The notes beneath the pieces were generated by a model. It was not told the origin of the DNA. It searched no databases and saw only the letters and a list, made by a program, of their open reading frames with translations. Positions 25,601-36,744 of a stretch of DNA of 56,844 nt are shown one piece after another. Position 1 is the first letter of the stretch. Each line of letters starts with the position of its first letter. Position numbers and translations under genes: made by a program. The DNA comes from an uncultured Prevotellaceae bacterium. GTDB lineage: Bacteria; Bacteroidota; Bacteroidia; Bacteroidales; Bacteroidaceae. The stretch is from NCBI GenBank assembly GCA_902776685.1, contig CACYRB010000015.1, positions 1-56,844 of the forward strand, given 5' to 3'.

Positions 25601-27036
25601 TTAACCCATCCCTGATATTTAAAGTTACAGGTCTTGTAGCGGTCGGCCATCCTGACGTATGTGGTCTTAATCTTGTCCACCACCCATTGGTGCAGGAAGT
25701 CTTCTTTCTCTTTCTGCAACACGATGTTTTTCATCACCTGATAGTCTTCCGTGATAGTAGCTCGGTGCCCCTCGGTGCGTTTTTTCAGTTTCACGATGGC
25801 GCAGACTGTCTTGCCTTTGCTGTTGATCATCTGGAAGGCTTTCGACACCTCGCCCTCCTTCAGACCTTCCACGGCTACGGCGACCTCGGTAGGCAGGTCC
25901 TTCATCTGGAAGCGCGACGTGCGGTTGCCGTATTCGTCGGTGTAGGCCATCAGTCCGTGGTTGCTGCGGGTGTCCTTGTCGTCGGAGACATAGGTAGCAG
26001 CATCTTCAAACGTGAACTTACCCTCGCGAATGTTATCGGCGATAGAGTCGAGACGCAGCTTGCCTTGCTGGATAGCCTCGGCCGATACGCGAGGCTTGCG
26101 CAGGATGTGACGCACGTTCACCTTGTCGCCTCGCTTGTCGATGAGCTGAATGATGTGGTAGCCAAACTCCGACTCCACAATCTTCGACACCTTCTTCGGG
26201 TCGGTCAGGTTGAAAGCCACGGTGGCAAAAGCCGGGTCGAAATAGCCTCGTCCGGTATAGCCGAGCTCGCCACCCTGACGGCTCGACCCGTCTTCCGAGT
26301 AGAGTCGTGCCAGAGCTGCGAACGTGGTCTCGCCACTGTTCACGCGCTCGGTATATTCGCGCAGGTCGTTCTTCACACGGTTGATTTCCTCGGGGTCAAT
26401 CTTCGGCTGCTTGGTGATAATCTCCACCTCGACCTCGGTCGGCACGAAGGGTATGCTGTCTTCAGGCAGGTTGCGGAAATAGCTGCGCACGTCGGAAGGA
26501 GTCACCGTCACGTCTTCCACCAGCTGTTCGCGCATTTTCTGCACCAACTTCTGGTTTTTGAAATCGTCGTGCATCTGCTGGCGCATCTGCGTGAGCGTCT
26601 GTCCGCGATATTCCTCGAGTTTCTCCTTCGATCCTGCAATCTGAATCCAGCGGTTGATTTGCATCTCCACGCCCTGTGCAATCTCCGACTCGGTCACCTC
26701 GATAGAGTCGATGGCAGCCTGGTGCAGATAGAGTTTCTGCACGGCCAGTTCCTCGGGAATCACACAATCGGGGTCGCCGTCCCAGTTCACGCCTTCCACG
26801 GCAGCCTGCAGGCGCATGGCTTCGACGTCGCTCTTGAGTATGGCCTCGTCGCCTACCACCCAGATGACCTCGTCGACGACACTGTTGTCGGGCACCTGTG
26901 TGCGTGTCACCTCAACCACGGTCGAGTCGTCTTCTGTGGCGGGAGCCGTCATTTTTCCGCCCTTGGCGCTCATTCCTCCCACCAGCAGCAGGGCAATGAA
27001 TGCGGCAAAATATTTAAATTCCTTGTTCATCAACAT
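25597..27036 (-). CDS. surA: SurA-like periplasmic peptidylprolyl isomerase
   Basis: 479 residues, signal peptide (about 1-24), a SurA N-terminal chaperone-like region (about 50-180) and two PpiC/parvulin domains (about 180-280 and 290-390; LGYTGRGYFDPAFATVAFNL, IESEFGYHII-like VESEFGYHIIQLID). SurA helps outer-membrane proteins fold. It is translationally coupled to the OstA-like gene and lies 15 bp after the other isomerase gene. Confidence 0.9.
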   Translation of the reverse strand: MLMNKEFKYFAAFIALLLVGGMSAKGGKMTAPATEDDSTVVEVTRTQVPDNSVVDEVIWVVGDEAILKSDVEAMRLQAAVEGVNWDGDPDCVIPEELAVQKLYLHQAAIDSIEVTESEIAQGVEMQINRWIQIAGSKEKLEEYRGQTLTQMRQQMHDDFKNQKLVQKMREQLVEDVTVTPSDVRSYFRNLPEDSIPFVPTEVEVEIITKQPKIDPEEINRVKNDLREYTERVNSGETTFAALARLYSEDGSSRQGGELGYTGRGYFDPAFATVAFNLTDPKKVSKIVESEFGYHIIQLIDKRGDKVNVRHILRKPRVSAEAIQQGKLRLDSIADNIREGKFTFEDAATYVSDDKDTRSNHGLMAYTDEYGNRTSRFQMKDLPTEVAVAVEGLKEGEVSKAFQMINSKGKTVCAIVKLKKRTEGHRATITEDYQVMKNIVLQKEKEDFLHQWVVDKIKTTYVRMADRYKTCNFKYQGWVK

Positions 27037-27051
27037 TAAAAACCTAAATGT

Positions 27052-28476
27052 TTAATGATTGTTCACTGTCGACAGCACCTCGCGGTTTACCTCAACCTTG
27101 TATCTCTTTCTGAGGTCGGCAATCCACTGTTTCTCCAACTGCTCCTGATAGTCGGCAACGACCAGAGTCCTCACGTCGGTGTAGTCCTGCGGAGCCTTCA
27201 GCAGCTTGCCATAGACCGTGCTGTAGGGGAATTCCTTGAGGGTCTTCACCTTCACGTCGTGCTTCTTGTAGATGAGGCTGTCCACCAATGCGTCGTCGCC
27301 TTCCTTGAACACGCCGAGCTTCACGCGGATGCGCAGCGTGCTGTCGTTGTTGAACGTTGTGCGGAGCACCTCGCCCCATTTCTTATAGTCCACGCCCTTC
27401 ACGGTTTTCTGTACGTTCTTCAGGTCGGCCTCTTCCTTGGTGTTGTAGGACATGCCCTTGAAGCGAGGCTGTTCCCACTTGTAGTTCTTCTTGTGCTTCT
27501 TGAAATACAGTGCCAGGGCACCTTCATCCTTCGAAGCCTTCTCCCACACGGTCTGGTTGCTGATTTCGTAGAGCAGCAGTCCGTCGTGATATTCGCGGAT
27601 GAGATAATTCAGCTCGGGGTCGGCAGCCGTCATCTCGCGGGTCTTCTCTGCGAGGATGGCCTCGGGCGTACTGTTTTGTTCGGCAGCCAGCTTCTGCAGT
27701 TTCTCGTCGATAATCTTGTTGCGGATGCCGCGGCTGTCGATGAAACGACGAATGTCGGTGCGCACGCTGTCGTAGGGGAAGAAGTTTTGCTTGTCAATCA
27801 TCTTGATGATGTGCCAGCCGAAAGCCGTCTGCACGGGTTTGCTCAGCTCGCCCACCTTCATGGCAAAGGCAGCGTCTTCAAACTCCTTCACCAGCTGACC
27901 TTTCTGACACCAGGGCAGCTCGCCGCCTTCCCGAGCCGAGCCCGGGTCTTGCGACAGTGTCTTTGCCAACTGGGTAAAGTCGGCACCAGCCGTCAGGGCA
28001 TTGTAGATGGAGTCGATGCGCACCTTGGCCTGTTCTTGCTCGGCCTCGGAAGCAGTCTTACGAGCTGTAATCAAGATATGCGCCGGCTTAATCAGACCAC
28101 CCAACGAGTCGATGCGATGGCGCGTCTCCTCGTAGATGTTGCGAGCTTCGCGCTCCACATCGTCGTCGTTAATCATGGCCGGACGTATTTGCTGGTCGCG
28201 ATAGCCGGCAAACTCCTTCTTGAACGAGCTGAGCGTGTCCATGCCTGCATCGACGGCGGCCTGCACCTTCAGCTTGTAGTTGATGAAGAGGTCCACGTAT
28301 TCCTCGACACTCTTCTTGTCGACCACACCCTCGTTGTTGTTCTTGTTGTACGAATATTCAAATTCGGAGCGTGTCACGGGCTGACCGTTCACCGTCATTA
28401 TCACCGGATCGCTCTGCGCCCCTGCGGGGCTAATGAATAATGAAAAGAGAATAATGAATAAACCTATCACTTTCAT
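27052..28476 (-). CDS. PpiC-type peptidylprolyl isomerase
   Basis: 474 residues from ATG 28476. An earlier ATG at 28503 would overlap the four-helix-bundle gene and add nine charged residues before the signal peptide, so it is less likely. Signal peptide MKVIGLFIILFSLFISPAGAQ, then a parvulin domain (about 130-225; GGELPWCQKGQLVKEFEDAA, FGWHIIKMID) and a helical C-terminal half. The signal peptide codons coincide with a repeat that recurs in inverted form beyond the four-helix-bundle gene. Confidence 0.9.
   Translation of the reverse strand: MKVIGLFIILFSLFISPAGAQSDPVIMTVNGQPVTRSEFEYSYNKNNNEGVVDKKSVEEYVDLFINYKLKVQAAVDAGMDTLSSFKKEFAGYRDQQIRPAMINDDDVEREARNIYEETRHRIDSLGGLIKPAHILITARKTASEAEQEQAKVRIDSIYNALTAGADFTQLAKTLSQDPGSAREGGELPWCQKGQLVKEFEDAAFAMKVGELSKPVQTAFGWHIIKMIDKQNFFPYDSVRTDIRRFIDSRGIRNKIIDEKLQKLAAEQNSTPEAILAEKTREMTAADPELNYLIREYHDGLLLYEISNQTVWEKASKDEGALALYFKKHKKNYKWEQPRFKGMSYNTKEEADLKNVQKTVKGVDYKKWGEVLRTTFNNDSTLRIRVKLGVFKEGDDALVDSLIYKKHDVKVKTLKEFPYSTVYGKLLKAPQDYTDVRTLVVADYQEQLEKQWIADLRKRYKVEVNREVLSTVNNH
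28430..28455. repeat. Left inverted repeat of four-helix-bundle cassette 1
   Basis: Bases 28432-28455 match the reverse complement of 28868-28891 at 23 of 24 positions (core AATGAATAATGAAAAG). This arm lies inside the PpiC signal-peptide codons. Confidence 0.8.
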
Positions 28477-28492
28477 CCACTTTCTTTCAATT

Positions 28493-28867
28493 TTACAAGT
28501 CATTTTTCTTTGCTGTTTTTATTGATGATATTATAATTCTGATAATTGAATCCAAGTCTTCTTTTAAAGAGCCGTATTGTTCATCGCTTATGTACTGTGT
28601 TTTATTTAAGATTTTAAGCCAATATGAAGTTTCGCTTGCCTCTTTTAAGGAGATACTTAGTTTTGAAATAAAATCGGCTTTGCTCTGTGCATAAACTGCT
28701 TCATGCACATTTGCGCCTATACTTGTTCCACACCTTAGAAACTGCTTTGACATCACATATTCTTTCTTCTCATTTGTCAAGTATTGATAGCATTTCACCG
28801 ACCTTATACTGAACAAAACAGACTTCTCTGCCAACGTATTTCCTTTAGTATGATTATTTTCGTCCAT
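28493..28867 (-). CDS. Four-helix-bundle protein (23S rRNA intervening-sequence type)
   Basis: 124 residues from ATG 28867 (a GTG at 28876 is possible but lies in the repeat). It has the hallmarks of the family: LFSIRSVKCYQYLTNEKKE, QFLRCGTSIGANVHEA, SKADFISKLSISLKEASETSYWLKIL. The family is known from ORFs in 23S rRNA intervening sequences and from Avd proteins of diversity-generating retroelements; stand-alone members have no proven role. It lies between guaB and ppiC, flanked by 24-bp inverted repeats. AT-rich compared with its neighbours, which suggests foreign origin. Confidence 0.9.
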   Translation of the reverse strand: MDENNHTKGNTLAEKSVLFSIRSVKCYQYLTNEKKEYVMSKQFLRCGTSIGANVHEAVYAQSKADFISKLSISLKEASETSYWLKILNKTQYISDEQYGSLKEDLDSIIRIIISSIKTAKKNDL

Positions 28868-28891
28868 ATTATTCACTTTTCATTATTCATT
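28868..28891. repeat. Right inverted repeat of four-helix-bundle cassette 1
   Basis: Reverse complement of 28432-28455 with one mismatch; it abuts the ATG of the four-helix-bundle gene. Confidence 0.8.
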
Positions 28892-28921
28892 GTTCACTAT
28901 TCATTAGGACTCCGTCCGCAA

Positions 28922-30475
<1,554 letters not shown>

Positions 30476-30511
30476 TTATGTGTTTTTCACGATTTAGAGC
30501 AGATTGCCAAA

Positions 30512-30892
30512 ATGTTAAAAAACAGCGGTTTCGGACGAAAATTTTAACATGCCAGAAGCTCACGAAAAATGCTCGGTGGCGTTACAGTCCACACCAGACG
30601 AGAAACGGGCCCACACGAAGGTTTTTCTATGCCGTTGATTTTCAACGCATTTCCTTTGTTCAAAACTTGAGACGGCAGTGTCGGCGGTGCGAAAGATATA
30701 TGTTTCACCTCGCAAAAGACCGTCTTTCGGGGTGCGAAAGACCGTGTTTTGCAACGCGAAAGCTTAGCTTTCGGAGCCGAAAGATATATGTTTCGCCAGT
30801 CGGAGGGGTGTCGATTGTGGTCGGAAAGCTGTTTTTCCACCTCGCGAAGCACAAAAAGAAAATGTTAAAACGCAAATCGCGTTTTAACATTT
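30512..30892. repeat. ~381-bp intergenic element A
   Basis: Bounded on the left by ATGTTAAAA / TTTTAACAT (30512-30520, 30542-30550) and on the right by AAATGTTAAAACG / CGTTTTAACATTT (30860-30872, 30880-30892). It contains the five-unit 22-bp array at 30687-30796. No ORF with protein-like composition. Element B (36745-37137) has the same boundaries and content. Confidence 0.8.
30687..30796. repeat. Five-unit 22-bp palindrome array A
   Basis: Units start at 30687, 30709, 30731, 30753 and 30775, each a GCGAAAG...CTTTCGC-type palindrome. Cores in order: ATATATG, ACCGT, ACCGT, CTTAG, ATATATG. An extra related palindrome (CGAAAGCTATAGCTTTC) lies at about 30900-30916, next to the recQ stop. Confidence 0.9.
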
Positions 30893-30947
30893 CCCGAGCC
30901 GAAAGCTATAGCTTTCAGTTTCGATTTTAATATCTGTTAACCATCGA

Positions 30948-33122
30948 TCAGTTGGCCATCTCAGAGAGGAACTTGATGCGCACGAGGCGAATCTCCTCCT
31001 CGGTGTAGTCGCTGTCGAGCTCGTCGAGGGCGGTGTCGATGTCGTCGGTCTCGCTCTCGCGGAAGTAGTCGTAGATGTCGTCGACGTGGTCGTCGTCCAT
31101 CTCCTCCTCGAGATAGTAGTCGATGTTGAGCTTGGTGCCGCTGTAGACGATGGCCTCAATCTCGTCGAGCAGTTCGTCGAAGCCCACGTTCATCGACTGG
31201 GCAATGTCGTCGAGCGGTATCTGGCGGTCGATGCTCTGGATGATTTTCACCTTCAGAATCGACTTCTTCGCCACGGTGCGCACGCGAAGTTCCTCGGGGC
31301 GCTCAATCTCGTTGTCCTCGCAATGGCGGCGGATGAGCTCGCAGAACTCCTTGCCGTAGCGCTTGGCCTTGCCCACGCCTACGCCCTGAATGTTCTGCAG
31401 CTCTTCGAGCGTGACGGGGTACATGGTGGCCATCTGGCGGAGCGACTCCTCCTGGAAGATGACGTAGGCAGGCAGGTTGAGCTTGGCGGCCATGTCGCGC
31501 CGCAGGTCTTTGAGCATGACGAAGAGCATGGGGTCGAGCACGGCACCGGCTCCGTCGATGTTCTCTTCGTCGGGGTCGTCGTTGAACTCGGTGTCTTCGA
31601 CAATGTAGAACGTGGAGGGATTCTCGATGAAACGGCGGCCGGCAGCGGTTATCTTGAGCAGGCCGTAGTTCTCTACGTCTTTCTTCAGATAGCCGGCGAT
31701 GATGGCCTGGCGGATGACGGGGTTCCAGAGTTTCACGTCGAGGTCCTCGCCCAGTCCGAAGCAGTCGAGCTGGTCGTGCTTGTGCGAGACGATGTCGTCG
31801 GTACCGCGACCCTTCACAAAGTCGATGATGTAGTCTTGACGGAAGCCCTCTTTGGTGGCGACGACCGCCTTGAGCACGATGACGAGGGCCTCGGTGGCAT
31901 CGCGTTTCTCCTTCGGGTGCAGGCAGTTGTCGCAGTTGTGGCAGTTCTCCTCGGTGTATTCCTCGCCGAAGTAGTTGAGCAACAGCTTGCGGCGGCATAC
32001 CGACGACTCGGCATAGGCAGCCGTCTCTTGCAACAGCTGGCGGCCGATGTCTTGCTCGGCTACGGGCTTGCCTTCCATGAACTTGCTGAGCTTCTCGAGG
32101 TCCTTGCGGGCGTAGAACACAATGCACTGGCCTTCGCCGCCGTCGCGTCCGGCACGGCCCGTCTCCTGGTAATAGCCTTCGAGCGACTTGGGGATGTCGT
32201 AGTGGATGACAAAGCGCACGTCGGGCTTGTCGATGCCCATGCCGAAGGCAATGGTGGCCACGATGACGTCGATCTTCTCCATCAGGAAGTCGTCCTGCGT
32301 CTGCGACCGCGTTACCGAGTCGAGACCGGCATGATAGGGCGCGGCCTTGATGTCGTTCGCCACCATGATGGCGGCAAGCTCTTCCACCTTCTTGCGCGAC
32401 AGACAGTAAACGATGCCGCTCTTGCCCTCGTTCTGCTTGATGAACTTGATAATCTCGCGGTCGATGGTGGAGGGATATTTCTGCCGTACCTCGTAGTAGA
32501 GGTTGGGACGGTTGAACGAGCTCTTGAACTCGGGGGCGTCGGCGATGCCGAGGCTGCGCTTGATGTCGGTGCGCACCTTGTCGGTAGCCGTTGCCGTGAG
32601 CGCAATGACGGGGGCATTGCCAATCTTGTTAATGGTCGGCCGGATGTTGCGATACTCGGGACGGAAGTCGTGACCCCACTCCGAGATGCAGTGGGCCTCA
32701 TCGACAGCATAGAACGAAATCTTCACACTCTTGAAGAACTCGACATTCTCTTCTTTGTTGAGCGACTCGGGGGCAACGTAGAGCAACTTGGTGATGCCGT
32801 TGCGCACATCGTTCATGACCTGCGTGATGGCGGGCCGGTTGAGCGAAGAGTTCAGATAGTGGGCCACGCCGTTCTCCTCGCTCATGCCGTTGATCACGTC
32901 AACCTGATTCTTCATCAGTGCGATGAGCGGCGAGATGACGATGGCCGTGCCATCCATCAGCAGCGAGGGCAGCTGGTAGCACAGGCTCTTGCCACCGCCG
33001 GTGGGCATGAGCACAAACGAGTCGTTGCCCGCCAGCAGATTGCGGATGATGGCTTCCTGATCGCCTTTGAACTTGTCGAAGCCGAAGTAGTTTTTGAGTA
33101 TTCGAAGAAGGTCGTAGTCCAT
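30948..33122 (-). CDS. recQ: ATP-dependent DNA helicase RecQ
   Basis: 724 residues. Helicase motifs: MPTGGGKSLCYQLP (motif I), AVDEAHCISEWGHDFRPEY (II), TATATDKVR (III), and QETGRAGRDG (VI). A Cys-rich zinc-binding RQC part (CHNCDNCLHP) follows, then an HRDC domain (about 535-615; NIQGVGVGKAKRYGKEF) and an acidic C-terminal tail rich in Asp/Glu (DYYLEEEMDDDHVDD). RecQ unwinds recombination and fork intermediates. The acidic tail is longer than in E. coli RecQ. Confidence 0.97.
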   Translation of the reverse strand: MDYDLLRILKNYFGFDKFKGDQEAIIRNLLAGNDSFVLMPTGGGKSLCYQLPSLLMDGTAIVISPLIALMKNQVDVINGMSEENGVAHYLNSSLNRPAITQVMNDVRNGITKLLYVAPESLNKEENVEFFKSVKISFYAVDEAHCISEWGHDFRPEYRNIRPTINKIGNAPVIALTATATDKVRTDIKRSLGIADAPEFKSSFNRPNLYYEVRQKYPSTIDREIIKFIKQNEGKSGIVYCLSRKKVEELAAIMVANDIKAAPYHAGLDSVTRSQTQDDFLMEKIDVIVATIAFGMGIDKPDVRFVIHYDIPKSLEGYYQETGRAGRDGGEGQCIVFYARKDLEKLSKFMEGKPVAEQDIGRQLLQETAAYAESSVCRRKLLLNYFGEEYTEENCHNCDNCLHPKEKRDATEALVIVLKAVVATKEGFRQDYIIDFVKGRGTDDIVSHKHDQLDCFGLGEDLDVKLWNPVIRQAIIAGYLKKDVENYGLLKITAAGRRFIENPSTFYIVEDTEFNDDPDEENIDGAGAVLDPMLFVMLKDLRRDMAAKLNLPAYVIFQEESLRQMATMYPVTLEELQNIQGVGVGKAKRYGKEFCELIRRHCEDNEIERPEELRVRTVAKKSILKVKIIQSIDRQIPLDDIAQSMNVGFDELLDEIEAIVYSGTKLNIDYYLEEEMDDDHVDDIYDYFRESETDDIDTALDELDSDYTEEEIRLVRIKFLSEMAN

Positions 33123-33165
33123 AATTCTGAGGAATGAGGGTTGGGTGGTGAAGGTTCGAGTGTAG

Positions 33166-34392
33166 CTATGCCGATTGCAGATGAGCCTTGTCGAGTTGCG
33201 ACTTCGCGTATTCGAGCGTTACGGTAAACGATTTCTTTTTTGTCGAGGGGATTTCAAACATGGCATCGGTCATGATGGCTTCGACGATGGAGCGCAGACC
33301 GCGGGCACCGAGCTTATACTCGACGGCCTTGTCGACGATGTAGTCGAGCGTGTCGTCGTTGAAGGTGAGCTTGATGCCGTCGATGTCGAAGAGTTTTTCG
33401 TACTGCCGCACGATGGAGTTCTTGGGCTCGCGGAGGATGCGGCGCAGGGCATCACGGTCGAGCGGATTCAGATAGGTGAGCACGGGCAGACGACCGATAA
33501 TCTCGGGAATGAGACCGAACGCCTTGAGGTCTTGCGGCTGAACGTATTGCACGAGGTTGTCGCGGTCGATGTGCTGCATGTTCTTAATCGAGTTGAAGCC
33601 CATGACATGGGTATTGACGCGCTGGGCAATCTTACTCTCTATGCCGTCGAAGGCTCCGCCGCAGATAAAGAGGATGTTGCGCGTATCGACATGGATGTAT
33701 TCCTGGTCGGGATGCTTGCGGCCACCCTGCGGCGGCACGTTAACCATGGTGCCTTCGAGCAGCTTGAGCAGACCCTGCTGCACGCCTTCGCCGCTAACGT
33801 CGCGGGTGATGCTGGGGTTGTCGCTCTTGCGGGCAATCTTGTCGATTTCGTCGATGAAGACGATGCCGCGCTGCGCTGCCTCAACATTGTAGTCCGACAC
33901 TTGCAGCAGGCGCGAGAGAATGCTCTCCACGTCCTCGCCCACATAGCCGGCTTCGGTGAAGACGGTGGCGTCGACGATGGTGAAGGGCACGTCGAGCAGT
34001 CGGGCGATGGTGCGGGCAAGAAGGGTCTTGCCGGTACCGGTGGAGCCGACCATGATGATGTTGCTCTTCTCGATTTCCACGCCGTCGTCGTCCTTGGGCT
34101 GCTGCAGGCGCTTGTAGTGGTTATAGACAGCCACGGCGAGATAGCGCTTGGCGTCGTCCTGACCAATGACATACTGGTCGAGATAGTCCTTGATTTCTTT
34201 GGGCTTGGGTACTTTCTTGAGTTGGAATTTTCCGTCGCCCTGTGCCTTTTTCTTGGGCAAAGCCTCTTGAACAATATGGTAGGCCTGCTGGGCACAGTCT
34301 TCACAGATGAAGCCGTGGAGCCCGGTGATGAGCAGTTTTACTTCGCTCTCGTTCCGTCCGCAGAAGCTACATGTCTTTTTTGTCATTTTCAT
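33166..34392 (-). CDS. clpX: ClpX ATPase subunit
   Basis: 408 residues. N-terminal zinc-binding domain (CSFCGR...CEDC), then AAA+ domain with Walker A GSTGTGKT, Walker [10 protein letters not shown], the pore loop GYVGEDV and sensor-2 GARGLRS. It unfolds substrates and feeds them to ClpP. The clpP stop TAA overlaps the ATG at 34392 (TAATG), so translation is coupled; a second ATG at 34386 is an equally possible start. Confidence 0.98.
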   Translation of the reverse strand: MKMTKKTCSFCGRNESEVKLLITGLHGFICEDCAQQAYHIVQEALPKKKAQGDGKFQLKKVPKPKEIKDYLDQYVIGQDDAKRYLAVAVYNHYKRLQQPKDDDGVEIEKSNIIMVGSTGTGKTLLARTIARLLDVPFTIVDATVFTEAGYVGEDVESILSRLLQVSDYNVEAAQRGIVFIDEIDKIARKSDNPSITRDVSGEGVQQGLLKLLEGTMVNVPPQGGRKHPDQEYIHVDTRNILFICGGAFDGIESKIAQRVNTHVMGFNSIKNMQHIDRDNLVQYVQPQDLKAFGLIPEIIGRLPVLTYLNPLDRDALRRILREPKNSIVRQYEKLFDIDGIKLTFNDDTLDYIVDKAVEYKLGARGLRSIVEAIMTDAMFEIPSTKKKSFTVTLEYAKSQLDKAHLQSA

Positions 34393-35057
34393 TAGCCTTT
34401 CTTGTTGAGCACAGCGTCGATCATTCCATATTCACGAGCCTCCTCGGCGTTCATCCAATAGTTTCGGTCGCTGTCTTGCCACACTTTCTCGAACGACTGG
34501 TGCGAGTGCTCGCTGATGATGGTATAGAGTTCTTTCTTGAATTTCAAGATTTCCTTTGCCTCGATTTCGATGTCGCTGGCCTGTCCCTGCACGCCGCCGA
34601 GGGGCTGGTGTATCATGACGCGGCTGTGGGGCAGGGCCTGGCGCTTGCCCTCGGTGCCAGCCACGAGCAGTACGGCTGCCATGGAGGCTGCCATGCCGGT
34701 GCAGATGGTGTTGATATCGTTGGAGACAAACTGCATGGTGTCGTAGATGGCCAGACCGGCTGTGACACTTCCGCCGGGCGAGTTGAGGTAGATGGAGATG
34801 TCGCGCTCAGGGTCGACCGACTGCAGGAAGAGCAGCTGAGCCTGGATGACGTTGGCTGTATAGTCGTCGATCTCGGTTCCGAGGAAAATAATGTTCTCGC
34901 GCATGAGGCGTGAGAACACGTCCATCTGTGTGACGTTGAGCTGGCGCTCCTCCAAGATATAGGGATTCATGTAATGGGCTTGAGTCTTCACGACGTCGTC
35001 GAATACCATGCTATTGATTCCTAAATGCTGTGTGGCATACTTTCTAAATTCTTTCAT
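34392..35057 (-). CDS. clpP: ClpP protease subunit
   Basis: 221 residues, serine protease of the Clp family. Catalytic Ser125 in GMAASMA and His150 in [22 protein letters not shown] forms the substrate-binding strand. It begins the clpP-clpX operon, 128 bp downstream of tig. A -7 box lies at 35120-35127. Confidence 0.98.
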   Translation of the reverse strand: MKEFRKYATQHLGINSMVFDDVVKTQAHYMNPYILEERQLNVTQMDVFSRLMRENIIFLGTEIDDYTANVIQAQLLFLQSVDPERDISIYLNSPGGSVTAGLAIYDTMQFVSNDINTICTGMAASMAAVLLVAGTEGKRQALPHSRVMIHQPLGGVQGQASDIEIEAKEILKFKKELYTIISEHSHQSFEKVWQDSDRNYWMNAEEAREYGMIDAVLNKKG

Positions 35058-35119
35058 TCTTGTTTTGTTTATAGGGTTTTAATGACATAAAAAAAGAGGT
35101 TACCCGTCTTTTCGTAACA

Positions 35120-35127
35120 CAAAGATA
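35120..35127 (-). promoter_or_regulatory. -7 box (TATCTTTG) of clpP-clpX
   Basis: TATCTTTG on the minus strand, 62 bp before ATG 35057; clpPX therefore has its own promoter apart from tig. Confidence 0.6.
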
Positions 35128-35185
35128 CGAAAAAAACGGATAATCTCAACTATTTTATAAGATATTTTTTCTTAAAAAACGTTAT

Positions 35186-36547
35186 TTATGCGCGCATCAT
35201 CTCGTTGAACTCGTCGAGGGTGACCTCTTTTTCATTGAGTTTTACGGCTTTCTTAAGTGCTTCGCGCAGCTTGTCGTCTACAGCCCGGTCGACGAAGCTC
35301 TCAACGTTTTCGCGTTTCTTGAGCAGGTCGTTGGCATAGTTCTCGAGATATTCGTCGGGAATGTTGCTCATGCCATACTGTGCAAACTGTGCGCGCGAAG
35401 CCTCGATGGCAGCGGCCTTCACGTCGGCGTCCTCGATTTTCACGTCGTGGGCAGCCACGAGCTGTTCCTTGGCCAGATGCCATGTGAGTTCCTTGATCGA
35501 GCCCTCGTAGTTTTTCTCGACATATTCCATGCCTTTGTCTTTGTTGGCGTTGAGCATGACGCGCTTCAGGATGTCGTCGGGCCATGTGACTTTGCCGATT
35601 TTCTTCTCCACATAGGCGCGCACGTCGAGCATAAACTTATAGTCGCTGTTCTGCTGCAGCTGCGGACGAATCTCGTCGGCCACGCGCTGACGGAACTCTT
35701 CCTCGCTCTTCACGTTGCCCTCACCGTAGATCTGGTCGAACAGCTCCTGATCGACAGCGTGCTTCATATAGCGGCTGATTTCGGTGATCTGGTAGCTGAA
35801 GTCGCCTTCGTGGTCGGCAATCTCTTCTTTCTTAATCTTGAGCAGCGACGCAACCTCGGCGTCGTTCTCGGGATAAGCCTTGCGGGGATTGAAGGTAATG
35901 ATGTCGCCGAGCTTGGCACCGTCGAAGAGTTTCTTCTGGTCGTCGACCTTGATATACTGCGGCATGAGCACGACGTCACTCAGTGTGATGCCGTCCTCGA
36001 GCGTGTTGCCCTCGGCGTCAAGCTCGCGCAGGTCGCCCTTCAGCATGTCGCGCTGCTCGGGGTCGAACGTCTCGGCCTTGGCATAGCTGCCGGCACGGCT
36101 GGCATACATCTCTACCTGCTGGTCGATGAGCTTGTCGTCGACCTTGATGTTGTAATAATCGATTTTATTCTTGCCGTTGAGCTCAACCTTAAACTCGGGA
36201 GCTACGGCAATGTCGAAGACAAACGTGTAGGGGCCGTCCTTCGAGAGGTCTACCTCGACCTGCTTCGACGAAGGCAGGGGCTCGCCCAGCATCTTCACGT
36301 TGTTGTCTTGGATGTACTTATACAGCTGCTCGCTGACCACGCGGTTCACGGCATCCATACGGGCCGAAAGGCCATACTGACGTTTCACAAGCGACATGGG
36401 CACCATGCCGGGACGGAAGCCGGGGAAGTTGGCGCGCTTGCGATAGTCTTTCAGCATTTTCTCTACATTGTCCTTGAAGTCTGATTCTTCAACGGTGATG
36501 GTCATCAGGCCATTCACTTTGTCAGGATTTTCAAACGAAATATTCAT
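35186..36547 (-). CDS. tig: Trigger factor
   Basis: 453 residues. N-terminal ribosome-binding domain with FPGFRPGMVPMSLVKRQYG (signature GFRxGxxP), a divergent FKBP-like PPIase region (about 155-245) and a long helical C-terminal chaperone domain. It binds nascent chains at the ribosome exit. The Bacteroidetes form is divergent in the middle domain. The tig-clpP-clpX order is conserved widely. Confidence 0.95.
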   Translation of the reverse strand: MNISFENPDKVNGLMTITVEESDFKDNVEKMLKDYRKRANFPGFRPGMVPMSLVKRQYGLSARMDAVNRVVSEQLYKYIQDNNVKMLGEPLPSSKQVEVDLSKDGPYTFVFDIAVAPEFKVELNGKNKIDYYNIKVDDKLIDQQVEMYASRAGSYAKAETFDPEQRDMLKGDLRELDAEGNTLEDGITLSDVVLMPQYIKVDDQKKLFDGAKLGDIITFNPRKAYPENDAEVASLLKIKKEEIADHEGDFSYQITEISRYMKHAVDQELFDQIYGEGNVKSEEEFRQRVADEIRPQLQQNSDYKFMLDVRAYVEKKIGKVTWPDDILKRVMLNANKDKGMEYVEKNYEGSIKELTWHLAKEQLVAAHDVKIEDADVKAAAIEASRAQFAQYGMSNIPDEYLENYANDLLKKRENVESFVDRAVDDKLREALKKAVKLNEKEVTLDEFNEMMRA

Positions 36548-36579
36548 CTCTATTTTTACTTATTTAATTTTTCGGGCTG

Positions 36580-36587
36580 CAAAATTA
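36580..36587 (-). promoter_or_regulatory. -7 box (TAATTTTG) of tig
   Basis: TAATTTTG on the minus strand, 32 bp before ATG 36547. Confidence 0.6.
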
Positions 36588-36744
36588 CGCATTTTTTACC
36601 GAACTACCTAATATTCATATAGAAATATTTGTTTTTTTAACCAAAGCCACCTTGCAGCAGGGCCCTAAAAAGGTGCTGCCATCCCTATCCCGAATATCGC
36701 ACAAAACGTTAAACTATATTAAAATCTCAAAGAATCCGGAACCG

